This document shows, piece after piece, positions 31,019 to 41,257 of a DNA stretch of 64,000 nucleotides. Under the pieces are notes generated by a model that had not been told where the DNA came from, ran no database searches, and worked only from the letters and a program-made list of their open reading frames with translations. This DNA comes from Providencia stuartii. Its GTDB lineage: Bacteria > Pseudomonadota > Gammaproteobacteria > Enterobacterales > Enterobacteriaceae. Position numbers and translations under genes: made by a program. Location of the stretch: positions 558,001 through 622,000 of the forward strand of contig UGUC01000002.1 of NCBI GenBank assembly GCA_900455155.1. The letters run 5' to 3'. Position 1 is the stretch's first letter. The number at the start of each line of letters is the position of its first letter.

Positions 31019-31476
31019 TCACTTTAATTTTTCAGATAACCATAAGCCACTTTTTTTCATTAAATAACCGAATAAGACCCCCACCAATAATGAAGGAAGG
31101 GCGGCTGTCCATTCGCCTTGAGAGGCAAAAAGAGCACATGCGCCAATAAATGTGCCGGGAATATATGATAGCCATTGCTGCCTTGCTTGAATGCACATCA
31201 TAAAAGCCACAATACCCGTGATCAAATATTCCAATAAATTAGGAATACCATTAAACAAGGTATCGCTGTGGAGCATAATGAGACCCCATGCGACTCCGCT
31301 GGCGGTAGTGAAGAAGGTAATGAACAACCCTTTAATGCCTTCTTTTGGATAAGCAAAATAAGCGGTACAGCCTAAAAAAACCAGCCCACCCCAATCAGCC
31401 CTAACGAATTCGCTAACCACGCCCAAACGGCTGACAAAATCGCGGTTGTTAAAGAAATAGAAAAAAGTATTTTCAC
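31019..31476 (-). CDS. DUF1097 membrane protein, YcdZ-like (one frameshift)
   Basis: The protein has about five membrane helices and follows E. coli YcdZ closely (LGCTAYFAYPKEGIKGLFIT, ITGIVAFMMCIQARQQWLSY, IPGTFIGACALFASQGEW). The N-terminus KILFSISLTTAILSAVWAWL starts at a GTG at 31476 in another frame; one T seems to be missing near 31400 (LGLI-WGGLVF), one of only two deletions in the window. Repaired length is ~152 residues. The function of the family is unknown. Confidence 0.78.
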
Positions 31477-31679
31477 AGTGATTCTTAAATAATGATTAAA
31501 GTTAAACCAGAATAGAAAATGAACCCGTCATTCTCTTGACATGTTTATCGAGCCATCTATCGGGAGAGGTTATCGAAGGGAGGGGATTCTATCATTAGCT
31601 AATCAAGTAAAAAAAAGCATTTGATCAAGATATACGCGGAAATTTTCCTATCTAGATTGAACGTGTTGTTTTTAGACAG

Positions 31680-31734
31680 CTAGGTAGCAGGTGAGTGCCT
31701 GTTGAACGGGTTCGATTGACAGCTTGCTACCTAG
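31680..31734. other. Structured 55-bp inverted-repeat element
   Basis: CTAGGTAGCA (31680-31689) and TGCTACCTAG (31725-31734) are perfect 10-bp inverted arms. Inside are two smaller hairpins, CAGG-TGAGTG-CCTG and TTGAAC-GG-GTTCGA, giving a three-way junction. It lies 7 bp beyond the thioesterase stop and may simply be its terminator, but the fold is unusually elaborate and lacks a T-tail. Confidence 0.5.
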
Positions 31735-31741
31735 ATATACA

Positions 31742-32152
31742 CTATTCCATATCAAATAACGGTGTTGGTTTTCCGTTATCATCAACGGCAACAAAATTAA
31801 ATTGACCATGGATCACTTCTTCGCGTCCTTCACGATACATATCTTCTAAGAATATCGACACATTGACAGTCAAACTTGTTCGACCAACGCGGCTAACTTT
31901 ACCGACTAATTCGACGATGGTGCCAGAAGGAATCGGGTGAGTGAAATTGATTTTTTCGGTTGAGACTGTCACTAAGCGTTTACGGCAAAAACGTGTTGCG
32001 GTAATAAAAGAGACCTCATCCATCCAAGCGAGAGCGGTACCACCAAATAAGGTGTCGTGGTGGTTAGTGGTGGTTGGAAAAATAACCTTTGAAACACTTG
32101 TGATAGAACCTTCAATTTTTTGCGTGATTATCTCATCAACGTCAGAACGCAT
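31742..32152 (-). CDS. Acyl-CoA thioesterase, hot-dog fold (YciA/BACH-like)
   Basis: This 136-residue single hot-dog domain protein has the acyl-CoA thioesterase pattern TTTNHHDTLFGGTALAWMDE with the catalytic Asp/Glu region, then EKINFTHPIPSGTIVELVGK and SVFLEDM-like VNVSIFLEDMYREGREEV. It probably hydrolyses short- or medium-chain acyl-CoA in the cytoplasm. It is transcribed alone. Confidence 0.85.
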   Translation of the reverse strand: MRSDVDEIITQKIEGSITSVSKVIFPTTTNHHDTLFGGTALAWMDEVSFITATRFCRKRLVTVSTEKINFTHPIPSGTIVELVGKVSRVGRTSLTVNVSIFLEDMYREGREEVIHGQFNFVAVDDNGKPTPLFDME

Positions 32153-32365
32153 AATATGGCCTTACAATAATTGCTGTGGAGACGATATTCGTCATACTTC
32201 AAATGGCAGCATTGCTGACGGCATTGATGCAATAATGGCATACATTTGTATGTATTTAGTGGCATATGCGTCGTCGCCTAGCTGCCTTTCATCTATCAAC
32301 TCAGTGTAATATGCTTTTAAAAATAAATTACACCGATGATATTTCAAGGGTAAATATATTAGTGA

Positions 32366-33157
32366 TCATAGATGTATATGACCCGTTAAAAACAGTGTTG
32401 CCTCACCCGTTAATTTTACCCGCTGATCTTCAACCGCACATAGTACGACACCACCACGAGCCGATATTTGATGGCCGACTAACTGATTTTTATTTAAGCG
32501 AGCCGCCCATAATGGGGCAATGGCACAATGCGAGGTACCTGTGACGGGATCTTCATCCACGCCTTTAGCTGGGGCAAAATAGCGTGAAACAAAGTCGATA
32601 TGTGGTTCATGACTTGCTGCTGTAATTGTTAGGCCAGGTAGAGGCAGTGCAGCTAAAGCAGACATATTTGGAGAGCAGTGTGCCACTTGGTCAGGGCTAC
32701 TTAAGAAACAGACATAGCGATCTTTAGCTAGCCACAATGCTTCAATTTCAACCCCCAAAATATCGGCTAGCTGTGGGTAATCTGCAATTGAAGCAGGTTG
32801 TGTGTTGAGAATAGGGAAATCGAGAGTAAACCCACTGCCATTTTTATAAAGCATCAGCTCCCCTGAGAGGGATTTAAAAATAAAAGGGTTAATGGGGTGT
32901 TGTCTAAACTGATTAAGGACAAATGCAGCCGCTAATGTGGCATGCCCACAGAGATTGACCTCTACCGCCGGTGTGAACCAGCGAATATGATCCCCAACTA
33001 AAAATGCGGTTTCTGATAAATTAATTTCAGCCGCAATCGCAATCAATTGGTTATCTGGTAACCATTCATCAAGTAATACGACCGCGGCAGGGTTGCCTTG
33101 AAACTGGGTATTGGTAAAAGCATCAACATAGAAAACAGGCAGTGTTGAAAGACTCAT
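32366..33157 (-). CDS. PhzF-family isomerase-like protein
   Basis: A ~263-residue member of the PhzF superfamily with the typical start FYVDAFTNTQFQGNPAAVVL, the catalytic Glu in INLSETAFLV, CGHATLAAAFVL and the second-domain DPVTGTSHCAIAPLWA. The family includes epimerase/isomerase-like enzymes, most with unknown substrate; there are no phenazine genes here. ATG 33157 with GGAAA upstream is preferred over a TTG 12 nt earlier. Confidence 0.85.
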   Translation of the reverse strand: MSLSTLPVFYVDAFTNTQFQGNPAAVVLLDEWLPDNQLIAIAAEINLSETAFLVGDHIRWFTPAVEVNLCGHATLAAAFVLNQFRQHPINPFIFKSLSGELMLYKNGSGFTLDFPILNTQPASIADYPQLADILGVEIEALWLAKDRYVCFLSSPDQVAHCSPNMSALAALPLPGLTITAASHEPHIDFVSRYFAPAKGVDEDPVTGTSHCAIAPLWAARLNKNQLVGHQISARGGVVLCAVEDQRVKLTGEATLFLTGHIHL

Positions 33158-33242
33158 AACGGTTTCCAAAAGCAGGTTAAATAGGGGAAAAGTATAGCGT
33201 TAATTAATCACTAACATAATAGTTTTAAGGATGAAATAAAAA

Positions 33243-33272
33243 CGCCCGATAGGCAATTCTGCATATCGGGCG
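33243..33272 (-). terminator. Terminator of the peptide transporter gene
   Basis: CGCCCGATA pairs with TATCGGGCG (9 bp). On the minus strand it is followed by TTTTTATT, and it lies 27 bp after the transporter stop codon. Confidence 0.82.
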
Positions 33273-33299
33273 TGGGGATGATTGATAACTAACGGAAAA

Positions 33300-34834
33300 T
33301 TATTTTGCGTTTACTTCGTTATCATCTGCATTTTTTAACATTTTTCTAACTGGAATGATTAATGCAGCTAGCACGATTGCACAGATAACTAATGCGATTG
33401 AAACATGTGAGAACAACTCAGGCATTGAATTTAGTTGTTCTTTATTGATGTTTCCGCCCATGATACCAGCAGCAAGGTTACCTAATGCGCTTGCACAGAA
33501 CCAGAGCCCCATCACTTGGCCACGCATCTTTTGTGGTGCCAGCAGAGTCATGGTTGCTAAGCCAATAGGGCTTAGGCATAGCTCACCGAGAGTGAGTAAA
33601 AGAATACTCGAAACTAACCAGAACGGCGAAACCCCTGTTTGTGTGGCAAGAACTTGGTTGGCTGCCATCATCATGACCGCAAAGCCTGCCGCAGCAAATA
33701 AGATACCGATGACAAATTTAGTCATGCTGCTTGGGTTGATATTGCGTTTGGCAAGAGAAGGCCAGAACCAGCTAAAGACAGGTGCCAACAGGATAATAAA
33801 CAATGCGTTGATAGACTGGAACCAAATGGTTGGGATCTCAAATGAGCCCATTTGGCGATCGGTATAGTCACGCGCAAAGATATTAAATGAGGTTGGTTTT
33901 TGTTCAAACGCTGACCAGAAGAAAGCTGCTGCAATGAGCAGTATCAAACAAGCGAGGAGACGTGAACGCTCACTGCTATTAAGGCCGGCAAAGAAGAACA
34001 TGAAAAAGAAGTAGATACCCACACACGTGGAGATGATGTAGGCTGAGCTTTTTGCGATTGTCGCCGCATTAAATGGGATAACGCCATTGTCGATAAGGAT
34101 CACCAACACCGCGAGGATTGCCATAGCGAGCGTTACCCATTTACCGACATTTTTACGCTCGACAGTTTGGGCGGTTCCACGTTGAATCTAACCCGACTTC
34201 TTTGTCGTAGCGGCGCATTTGTGGGATGGCATAGAAACGGAAAATCAAGAGTGCAATCAGCATACCGATACCGCCAAGACCAAAGCCAAGATGCCAGCCG
34301 TATTTTTCATGCAGAGGGCCGATGATCAGCGGGGCGATAAACGACCCCATGTTAATCCCCATATAGAACAAGGAGAAACACACCGTCACGACGAGTATCT
34401 TCTTTTTTATAGAGTGTTCCCACCATGACCGTGATACAGGTTTTAAACAAACCAGTTCCTAACACGATTAATAGGAGACCAACAAAGAAGAAGGTATTGC
34501 TTAAAAACGCTGACATTGCGATCGATAAGTGGCCGAATGCAATGATTAACGAGCCGTACCAAACCGCTCTGCGCTGCCCTAGCCAGTTATCTGCTAGCCA
34601 GCCACCAGGAAGTGATGTGATATAAACCCCACCAGCAAAGATCCCGACGATAGCGGAAGCTTGCTCAATAGGTAACTCCATTCCCCCTTGTAGCAGTGCG
34701 GCACTCATAAACAAGATGAGCAGTGGGCGCACGCCATAGAAAGAGAACCTTTCCCACATTTCGGTAAGGAAGAGTGAACTCAGTGGGTATGGATGCCCAA
34801 AAAAGGTTTTTGTTTTAGTCGCAGAATGACTCAT
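33300..34834 (-). CDS. POT/PTR-family proton-dependent oligopeptide transporter (two frameshifts)
   Basis: This membrane protein imports di- and tripeptides with protons. It has the POT signatures [20 protein letters not shown] and [18 protein letters not shown], and [13 protein letters not shown] in helix 5. Two one-base insertions break the frame near 34390 (RRD-CFSLFY) and near 34185 ([12 protein letters not shown]); without them it has ~510 residues, in the family range. It resembles DtpA/DtpB/DtpT, but I cannot assign which. ATG 34834 has GGAG with a 9-nt spacer. Confidence 0.87.
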
Positions 34835-35277
34835 CTGTGAACTCCGATAAATTATATTTTGATTAGTTGTGCTTGAAAAAACACCTGACAAAGTGGTAGG
34901 TGCCAAAATTTAGAGATATGTTAACTTCATTTTGTAAACATATTTTTAACATACATTATTATAAAAACACTGAAAAACAGAATATATTTATTGTGAAAAG
35001 TGTTTTTTTAAGGTGAAAAGTCGATATCACTCGCATTTTTCACGATAAGGTAGGCGACAATACAGGAATTTTGTTGACAAGAAAAGAGGTGATTATAAAA
35101 GAAACATAGTCTTATAAAACATAAATTTATGTTATGTTTTCTGTGTTTTTTGCATAAAATGCTGTTATACCTACAATAAATGAGGGAAATGAATAAATAA
35201 CTCTACCGATTATTCACAGTGAACGTGATGGGATGTTTTGTTCAACAGCGAGAGAAGGCTTAACCCTCTCTTTTCTA
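34835..35277. other. Gene-free 443-bp region upstream of the peptide transporter
   Basis: This AT-rich region holds the transporter promoter and the mdtG 3' flank. GAGAGAAGG and CCCTCTC near 35250-35272 form an imperfect hairpin just after the mdtG stop. No other ORF or repeat is evident. Confidence 0.4.
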
Positions 35278-36498
35278 TCAGGCCGATGGTGATTTACAAT
35301 CCTGAGATTGACGTTTAATGATGTACCATGAATAAAGTAAGTTAAATAGAACTAAGGCAGCGGTAAAGAAAAAGACGGCTCTAAAGCCATAGCTTGCGGC
35401 CACAAACGAGCCCATTAGCGGGCCAGTCACGTTCCCAACATCCCGCAAGGCTTGGTTGTAGCTGAAAATGCGCCCTGTCACTTGATGTGAGATGTTATAG
35501 ATAATTAATGTTTGTACTGCGGGCAATAAAGCGGCGTTTAATGCACCGAGCAAGAAACGCAGCGCCCCCAACTCCCAGTAATTACTCACCAATCCCATAG
35601 GGAATAAAACGAAAATAGAGGCCGCTAATACTGCAAGTAGCACTTTTTCTGGCCCGATACGATCACTTAGTTTCCCCAATCTAGGCGCACTGAGTAGCGC
35701 TGCAACCCCTGGAATTGAGGCAATTACCCCGCTAATAAAGGCTAAATTCTCAGTCGTGCCTGCAAGATCACGAACATAGAGTGTAATGACAGGGTTGATG
35801 GAACCAATCGCAGCTTGAATAATCATGGTGGTAAAAAATAAGCTAATCACCAAATTCTTATTTTTGAGGGAGGCAAATACTTGTTTGTTATTCAGCGCGT
35901 CTTTACGTGAAACAGGGGTAAAACGTTCACGAACATAGAATAAGGTCACAATAAAACAAATAAAGAGGACCGTTGCAGTAATAAAGAAAACGGGGCGTAA
36001 GCCATATTGGTCAGCAAGTAACCCGCCAATCAATGGACCGATCAGGGCACCACTAACGGCGCCCGTCGCTAATACGCCCATTGCCCAACCACTTTTTTTC
36101 ACGGGAACTTGTGTGGCGATGAGGGCATTTGCATTGGGCACAAATCCACCGAGTAGTCCTAATAAGGCCCTTAGTATCAATAATTGCCAAATGTTTTGAG
36201 CGAAACCAATGAGCACCATCACTATTGCCATACCGAGTGCTGAGCGTAGTAGCATCAGCTTTCTGCCTTTGCGGTCAGATAAACGCCCCCAAAATGGAGC
36301 GGCAATAGCGGAAAACAAAAACGTAATACTGAAAACGGCCCCTGTCCATAGGTTTAATGAGCTGTGATCGGTAACCCCTAACTCCTCAATATAAAGCGGA
36401 AGAAAAGGCATGATCAGGCTAAATGCCGCACCGGTTAAAAAACAACCGAACCAAACGACATAAAGATTACGTTTCCAATAACTGTTTCTGTTTAACAT
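35278..36498 (-). CDS. mdtG: MFS multidrug efflux transporter MdtG
   Basis: This ~406-residue, 12-helix MFS protein matches E. coli MdtG, whose overexpression gives fosfomycin and deoxycholate resistance. Visible are the N-terminus [20 protein letters not shown], the MFS motif A region [14 protein letters not shown], and [19 protein letters not shown] in the second half. ATG 36498 has AAGGAG with a 4-nt spacer; the upstream 36534 start is not needed. As in E. coli it lies beside lpxL, with a strong terminator between them. Confidence 0.9.
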   Translation of the reverse strand: MLNRNSYWKRNLYVVWFGCFLTGAAFSLIMPFLPLYIEELGVTDHSSLNLWTGAVFSITFLFSAIAAPFWGRLSDRKGRKLMLLRSALGMAIVMVLIGFAQNIWQLLILRALLGLLGGFVPNANALIATQVPVKKSGWAMGVLATGAVSGALIGPLIGGLLADQYGLRPVFFITATVLFICFIVTLFYVRERFTPVSRKDALNNKQVFASLKNKNLVISLFFTTMIIQAAIGSINPVITLYVRDLAGTTENLAFISGVIASIPGVAALLSAPRLGKLSDRIGPEKVLLAVLAASIFVLFPMGLVSNYWELGALRFLLGALNAALLPAVQTLIIYNISHQVTGRIFSYNQALRDVGNVTGPLMGSFVAASYGFRAVFFFTAALVLFNLLYSWYIIKRQSQDCKSPSA

Positions 36499-36525
36499 AG
36501 ACTCCTTGCTCAACTGTTTATGCTT

Positions 36526-36567
36526 AAAACACAACGGCTGCCAGATAACTGACAGCCGTTGTGTTTT
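36526..36567. terminator. Bidirectional terminator between lpxL and mdtG
   Basis: AAAACACAACGGCTG and CAGCCGTTGTGTTTT form a perfect 15-bp stem with a 12-nt loop. It starts 3 bp after the lpxL stop and ends lpxL transcription before mdtG. Confidence 0.9.
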
Positions 36568-36569
36568 AT

Positions 36570-37516
36570 CTAATGATGGATTTTGTCTAAATCACCGTAC
36601 AAAGAAGTTTCTCCTTTGGGGCGCGTTTTAAAACGTCGGTGTAGCCACATATATTGTTCGGGGGCTAATAATATCGCTTGCTCAATAAGTTGATTCATTT
36701 TGGTTGCAACCGCGACTTCATCATCGATAGGGAAATCATCGACAGCAGGTTGAATAACCAACTCATAACCTTTTCCTGCGGGTAAGCGACGCGGAATAAA
36801 AGGAACAATAAGCGGATTCGCTAAGCGCAATAAGATCGCTGAGCCATTGGTGGTTGCTGCATTTTTTACTGCAAATAGTGGGGCAAACGAGCTATTTCGA
36901 GGACCATAATCATGGTCGGGGGCATACCACAATATTTCTCCTTGTTTGAGACTGCGTACCATCCCTTTGACGTCTTTGCGGTCCAACATATATTTGTTAG
37001 AGCGTAGGCGTCCTCGGGTCTGAAGCCAGTCCATTAATTTATTATCATTTGGGCGGTAAACGCCAATGCCGGGGTTAAGCATACCGAAAGCTCTTGCACC
37101 AAGCTCTAATGTCAGAAAATGGATCCCTAATACAATAATGCCACGGCCTGTCGATTGAGCCGCAATCATATGTTCACGCCCTTCGATTTTGAACCAGCGG
37201 CGTATGCGCCATTCAGGCCAAAACCATGCCATGCCTGTTTCAAAAACCCCCCATACCCACGGACTCAAAATTTTTATCAATGTAGTGTTGGCGTTTTTCT
37301 AAGCTCATTTCAGGAAAACAGAGCGCTAGGTTGCGATCGGCAATTTGGGGCGCGTTTTTTTAGCAAATGTTTGGACAATAAGCCTAAACGGGTTCCCATC
37401 CAATAAATCATGGGATAGGGCAAAAGAACCAGTACGTAAAGCAGACCGATACCAAACCAAGTGAGCCAGTAACGTGGGTGTAATAAACTTTTATCAAACT
37501 TTGGAGCTTGTATCAT
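36570..37516 (-). CDS. lpxL: Lipid A biosynthesis lauroyltransferase LpxL (two frameshifts)
   Basis: LpxL transfers laurate to Kdo2-lipid IVA at the inner membrane. The protein has an N-terminal helix ([19 protein letters not shown]), [29 protein letters not shown], the HX4E catalytic motif in [12 protein letters not shown] and [18 protein letters not shown]. Two one-base insertions, at ~37350 (run of C) and ~37268 (run of G), split the frame; the repaired length of ~314 residues fits. Because lipid A acylation is important for growth, sequencing error is more plausible than loss. It is next to mdtG as in E. coli. Confidence 0.9.
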
Positions 37517-37784
37517 TGGTTTCCAAAAAATTAGGTTAGTGACTGAAGGCTGTTGTGAGTTGTTTAAATTTTTATGACAACAGCGATTAACAGATTGATT
37601 TTAGCGACTAGAAGGCCATGAGATGAGCAAGCAAGCCAGTGCTAAAAGCAATCAAATTATCAATAGTATCTATTATATACTCTAAATAATTTGAGGGGCA
37701 GGTCAGTAGAGACCTAAGGCTGTAATTTGAGTAAATTCACTTAATTAACAGCGTTGCCACCTAAAGTATGGTGAGTATAACAAA

Positions 37785-38381
37785 TTATTCATTTAATAAA
37801 TTGGCTGTCTGTAGGGTACTCATCAGTTCGGCCAAATTCCGTACTGCCATTTTTTCCATCATGCGAGAACGATGCACTTCGACGGTTCGAACAGAAACAC
37901 AGGCCACATCGGCGATTTCCCGGTTAATTAAGCCTTGCAAAACGTATTTGCAAATCTCTTTTTCTCTTGGTGTCAGTGTTTGGTAACGCTGCTGAATAAG
38001 ATAACTTGCCGTGGCTTGTTGGGTTTTTTCTTGTGCTTGCTCAAGTGTTTTTGCTAATAGCTGGCTATCAATTGGTTTTTGTAGAAAATCGACAGCGCCT
38101 AGTTTGACTTGTTCGACGGCCATAGGAATATCGCCATGACCAGAGAGAAAGATCACCGCTAATGTGCTTTGTTGGGCTTTGAGCAGTTGGTGAACTTGGC
38201 GACCATCCAGTTTTGGCATACGCATGTCGAGGAGTACCACGCCCTCTTGGTGAAGGTCGGCTTGCTGAACAAATTGTTCACTGTCATTCCAAACAACGAC
38301 GGTATAACCGAGCGTTTCAAGGAGAAATTGGCAAGCATCGGTAACTGCCGGATCGTCGTCCACCAGATGGATAACAGGCAT
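37785..38381 (-). CDS. ttrR: Tetrathionate response regulator TtrR
   Basis: This 198-residue FixJ-type regulator has a receiver domain with phospho-acceptor D52 (VVLLDMRMPKLDG) and a C-terminal LuxR-type HTH (LTPREKEICKYVLQGLINRE, IADVACVSVRTVEVHRSRMM). It activates ttrBCA when TtrS senses tetrathionate. It lies 128 bp downstream of ttrS on the minus strand, divergent from ttrBCA, the arrangement known in Salmonella. Confidence 0.92.
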   Translation of the reverse strand: MPVIHLVDDDPAVTDACQFLLETLGYTVVVWNDSEQFVQQADLHQEGVVLLDMRMPKLDGRQVHQLLKAQQSTLAVIFLSGHGDIPMAVEQVKLGAVDFLQKPIDSQLLAKTLEQAQEKTQQATASYLIQQRYQTLTPREKEICKYVLQGLINREIADVACVSVRTVEVHRSRMMEKMAVRNLAELMSTLQTANLLNE

Positions 38382-38509
38382 GAATAGAACCTCACTTCAT
38401 CAAATTGGGATATCAATGTTTAAATTCATGATGAATGTATTTTTACATATTAACATAGTTAATGTTATCAATAGTATGCGAAAGTCCTATTTATCGTTAC
38501 TGAATAAGG

Positions 38510-40273
38510 CTATGTTTCGCTCGATTTTCCATGGTGGTACGGGAAAATGAGGGTTACTCTTAGCCCATTTAAGCCAGCCTCACTCACATTATTTTCAATG
38601 CGAATGTCGCCCCCTTGGCTTTGGATCAATCGCTGGCAGATCACTAAACCTAGCCCTAATCCCTCTTTTTTAGTGGTTGCAAAAGGCGTGATCCCTTGAG
38701 TCAGTTGTTCAGGCTGCATGCCGCCTGCATCATCTTGTAGTACGAGTAAAAACCGTTCTGGGGCAAAGTGAAAGCTAAAACATAATGTTGTCGCGCCGGC
38801 TTGCAAGCTATTACTAATGAGGTTTGATAGCAGTTGATCCAGCAGTGTTTCAGGTAGCTTCAATGAAACGTCACGGCTATCCGGTAACATGAGTTTGACC
38901 TGTGGATAATGTTGCGATACCCGTAGTAATTGCCAAATATGTTGTATCGTCGGTATAACATGCTGCTCACTCAGTTGCAGTGCGACCTCTTGGTGAGGTT
39001 TCCCAGCCCATAGGCGAAGATTACGAATAATATCGGCCCCGCGTTGCGCTTGATTATCAATTTTTGTTAAGGCATTAATCAGGGGATGATCATCTGACTC
39101 TTTTTTGAGACGTAAAATACAACCTTGTGCGTAGTGGCGGATCGCGGAAAGTGGCTGGTTAAGCTCATGGGCAAACCCTGAGGCCATTTCACCTAATATA
39201 TTTAATCGCTGAGCTTTTTCTAAATTCGCTTCCTGTTGGCGTAAGCGATTGTGAGCCTCTTCTAATTGGCGGCTACGGCGGCGAACTAAGAAGGCTATCC
39301 AAACATGATTGACCCCAAGTAAGATAAAAAAGAGTAAGACGAGGCCTAGCGACAGTTGATGCTGGATCAACCAACTTATAATGTCTTGCCAAATTTGCCG
39401 TTGCTGTGGATGTTGGTTTACATCACGTAACAAGGTTTCGACTTGGTTCACTGATGCTGGGGCTCCCCAACGCATTCCAGATTTATCGGATGAAAGTAAT
39501 GTTTTGGTCACCTTATCAACTAAATTATCGGGGACATCATTCAAGGCAGCAAATGACCAGTTAGGGTAAAGCTCAGTGCTGGTCTTACAAGGTAGAGTGC
39601 TCGCATGCTCAATTAAAGGCCGAAACTGGTTTTTATCAATTAATCCTTCACTGTCCATATTTTCCAATAAGCAAACAGGGATGATAGCAGCCGAAAGTGA
39701 GCTATCGCGTAAGGCATATAAGAGCGCATCGGCGGGGAAACCGAGAAACTGCATACGAAAATCTTTTTCTGCGTCATACCCCATATCTCTGAGTACCTTA
39801 TAACCTAAAAGGTAGCCGCCGAAAGCGTCTGGAGAAATTGCCCCCACTTTTTTACCAATTAGGTTTTTTACCTCGTTAATATCACTGTCTGCCCGCACTA
39901 AAATAAGGCTTCCGATAACGTTACGAGTGGCGCTATCAGGCTCTACGGATGAACGCAATGAAAGTAACCAGCGTAAATGATAGCGACTATCGAGTTGGAT
40001 AAATTGAGCAGGGTTTGTCAGCAGAAAATCTATCTTACGCTCTGCAATTGCGTCACGCATCTCATCCAAGTTAAGTGGCTGTAACGTGAAATGTTCACCC
40101 GGTAGAGACTCATTTAATGTGTCGGCTAATATTTGCCAGTGGGATTGTGTTGAGTTTGCACCGCGTAGTGCAAGCACCCCGATTTTCCATTCAGCCGCCA
40201 TAGCAGGAAAACTGCCAGCAAGAAGCAAGATGAACAGTAGGCGATACAAAGACATAGATGATTTCTTTAACAT
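38510..40273 (-). CDS. ttrS: Tetrathionate sensor histidine kinase TtrS
   Basis: This 587-residue kinase has a signal/anchor segment (LYRLLFILLLAGSFPAMA), a periplasmic phosphonate-binding-like sensor domain (WKIGVLALRGANSTQSHWQ), one membrane helix near residue 315 (LSLGLVLLFFILLGVNHVWI), a HisKA domain with the phospho-acceptor His in GFAHELNQPLSAIRHYAQG, and an HATPase domain (DDAGGMQPEQL, KEGLGLGLVICQ). It senses periplasmic tetrathionate and phosphorylates TtrR. A shorter start at MSLYRLLF is possible. Confidence 0.92.
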   Translation of the reverse strand: MLKKSSMSLYRLLFILLLAGSFPAMAAEWKIGVLALRGANSTQSHWQILADTLNESLPGEHFTLQPLNLDEMRDAIAERKIDFLLTNPAQFIQLDSRYHLRWLLSLRSSVEPDSATRNVIGSLILVRADSDINEVKNLIGKKVGAISPDAFGGYLLGYKVLRDMGYDAEKDFRMQFLGFPADALLYALRDSSLSAAIIPVCLLENMDSEGLIDKNQFRPLIEHASTLPCKTSTELYPNWSFAALNDVPDNLVDKVTKTLLSSDKSGMRWGAPASVNQVETLLRDVNQHPQQRQIWQDIISWLIQHQLSLGLVLLFFILLGVNHVWIAFLVRRRSRQLEEAHNRLRQQEANLEKAQRLNILGEMASGFAHELNQPLSAIRHYAQGCILRLKKESDDHPLINALTKIDNQAQRGADIIRNLRLWAGKPHQEVALQLSEQHVIPTIQHIWQLLRVSQHYPQVKLMLPDSRDVSLKLPETLLDQLLSNLISNSLQAGATTLCFSFHFAPERFLLVLQDDAGGMQPEQLTQGITPFATTKKEGLGLGLVICQRLIQSQGGDIRIENNVSEAGLNGLRVTLIFPYHHGKSSET

Positions 40274-40287
40274 ATTTGGGTTATTCG

Positions 40288-40301
40288 TTGCGTTAGATCA
40301 A
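40288..40301. promoter_or_regulatory. Possible FNR site upstream of ttrB
   Basis: TTGCGTTAGATCAA has one perfect FNR half (ATCAA) and TTG of the other, 8 of 10 consensus positions. It lies in the 246-bp ttrS/ttrB divergent region. FNR dependence is known for Salmonella ttr, which makes this plausible. Confidence 0.45.
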
Positions 40302-40519
40302 TTTAGTTACGGGTATGTGGTAAACCACAATAGGGTCGTTACGCAGCCCCTCATACAATAAAGCTAATTAAAGATAACACACCGTTTTTAAAGAGAAATA
40401 AGAATTACCGTGGTTATCAAAAATAGGTTGAGGTAACGGTAAATAAAGCCTGTAAAACCAAAAGCATACTAATATTTACCATCTGTTTTTGCATTAGCAA
40501 TGTCCTACTGGAGCCAATT

Positions 40520-41257
40520 ATGGATCTGAGTAAACGAAAATTTCTACAACAATTAGGGGCAGTCACCGCGGGGGCATCGTTAATACCGATTGCCGAAGCT
40601 GGACTCAATTTCTCCCCAACTCGCCGCGAAGGTAACCCTGAAAAACGTTATGGCATGCTGATTGACTTACGCCGTTGTATCGGCTGTCAATCCTGTACCG
40701 TTAGTTGTTCTGTTGAAAATCAGACACCGCAAGGTCAGTTTCGTACGACGGTTAACCAATATCAAGTTTCTTTAAAAGGGCAGGAGGGCGTGGCAAACGT
40801 CCTATTACCACGTTTGTGTAACCACTGTGATAACCCGCCTTGTGTGCCCGTTTGCCCAGTACAAGCCACGTTTCAACGGGAAGACGGAATTGTGGTTATT
40901 GATAATGAGCGCTGTGTTGGTTGTGCTTATTGTGTACAAGCTTGCCCATATGATGCGCGTTTTATCAACCATACGACCCAAACCGCAGATAAATGTACAT
41001 TTTGTGCGCATCGTCTTGAAGTCGGCTTACTACCAGCCTGCGTTGAGTCCTGTGTTGGTGGCGCGCGAATTATTGGTGATTTAAGAGATCCAAACAGTAC
41101 GATCCGGAAAATGCTCGAAGAACATAAAGCCGAAATTAAAGTGCTGAAACCGGAAAGTGGCACATTACCTCAAGTGTTTTATTTAGGCTTGGATGATGCT
41201 TTTGTTGAACCGCTAGCCGGTAAAGGGCAACCCGCATTATGGCAGGAGGTATTCTGA
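40520..41257 (+). CDS. ttrB: Tetrathionate reductase subunit B, Fe-S electron carrier
   Basis: TtrB is a 245-residue periplasmic ferredoxin-like subunit with a Tat-type leader (SKRKFLQQLGAVTAGASLIP). Four [4Fe-4S] cysteine groups are visible: CIGCQSCTVSC, CNHCDNPPCVPVCP, CVGCAYCVQACPYD and CTFCAHRLEVGLLPACVESC. It carries electrons from TtrC to TtrA. The stop overlaps the ttrC start (TGATG), showing coupled translation. Confidence 0.94.
   Translation: MDLSKRKFLQQLGAVTAGASLIPIAEAGLNFSPTRREGNPEKRYGMLIDLRRCIGCQSCTVSCSVENQTPQGQFRTTVNQYQVSLKGQEGVANVLLPRLCNHCDNPPCVPVCPVQATFQREDGIVVIDNERCVGCAYCVQACPYDARFINHTTQTADKCTFCAHRLEVGLLPACVESCVGGARIIGDLRDPNSTIRKMLEEHKAEIKVLKPESGTLPQVFYLGLDDAFVEPLAGKGQPALWQEVF

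Noticed and set aside
32153..32365. Possible intergenic repeat around CATACTTCAAATGGCAGC
   Set aside because: It resembles common dispersed repeats, but without a second good copy in the window I cannot define its limits or confirm it.
37770..40273. ttrRS as an unrelated two-component system
   Set aside because: The TtrS sensor domain, the TtrR sequence and the divergent ttrBCA genes fit the known tetrathionate system fully.
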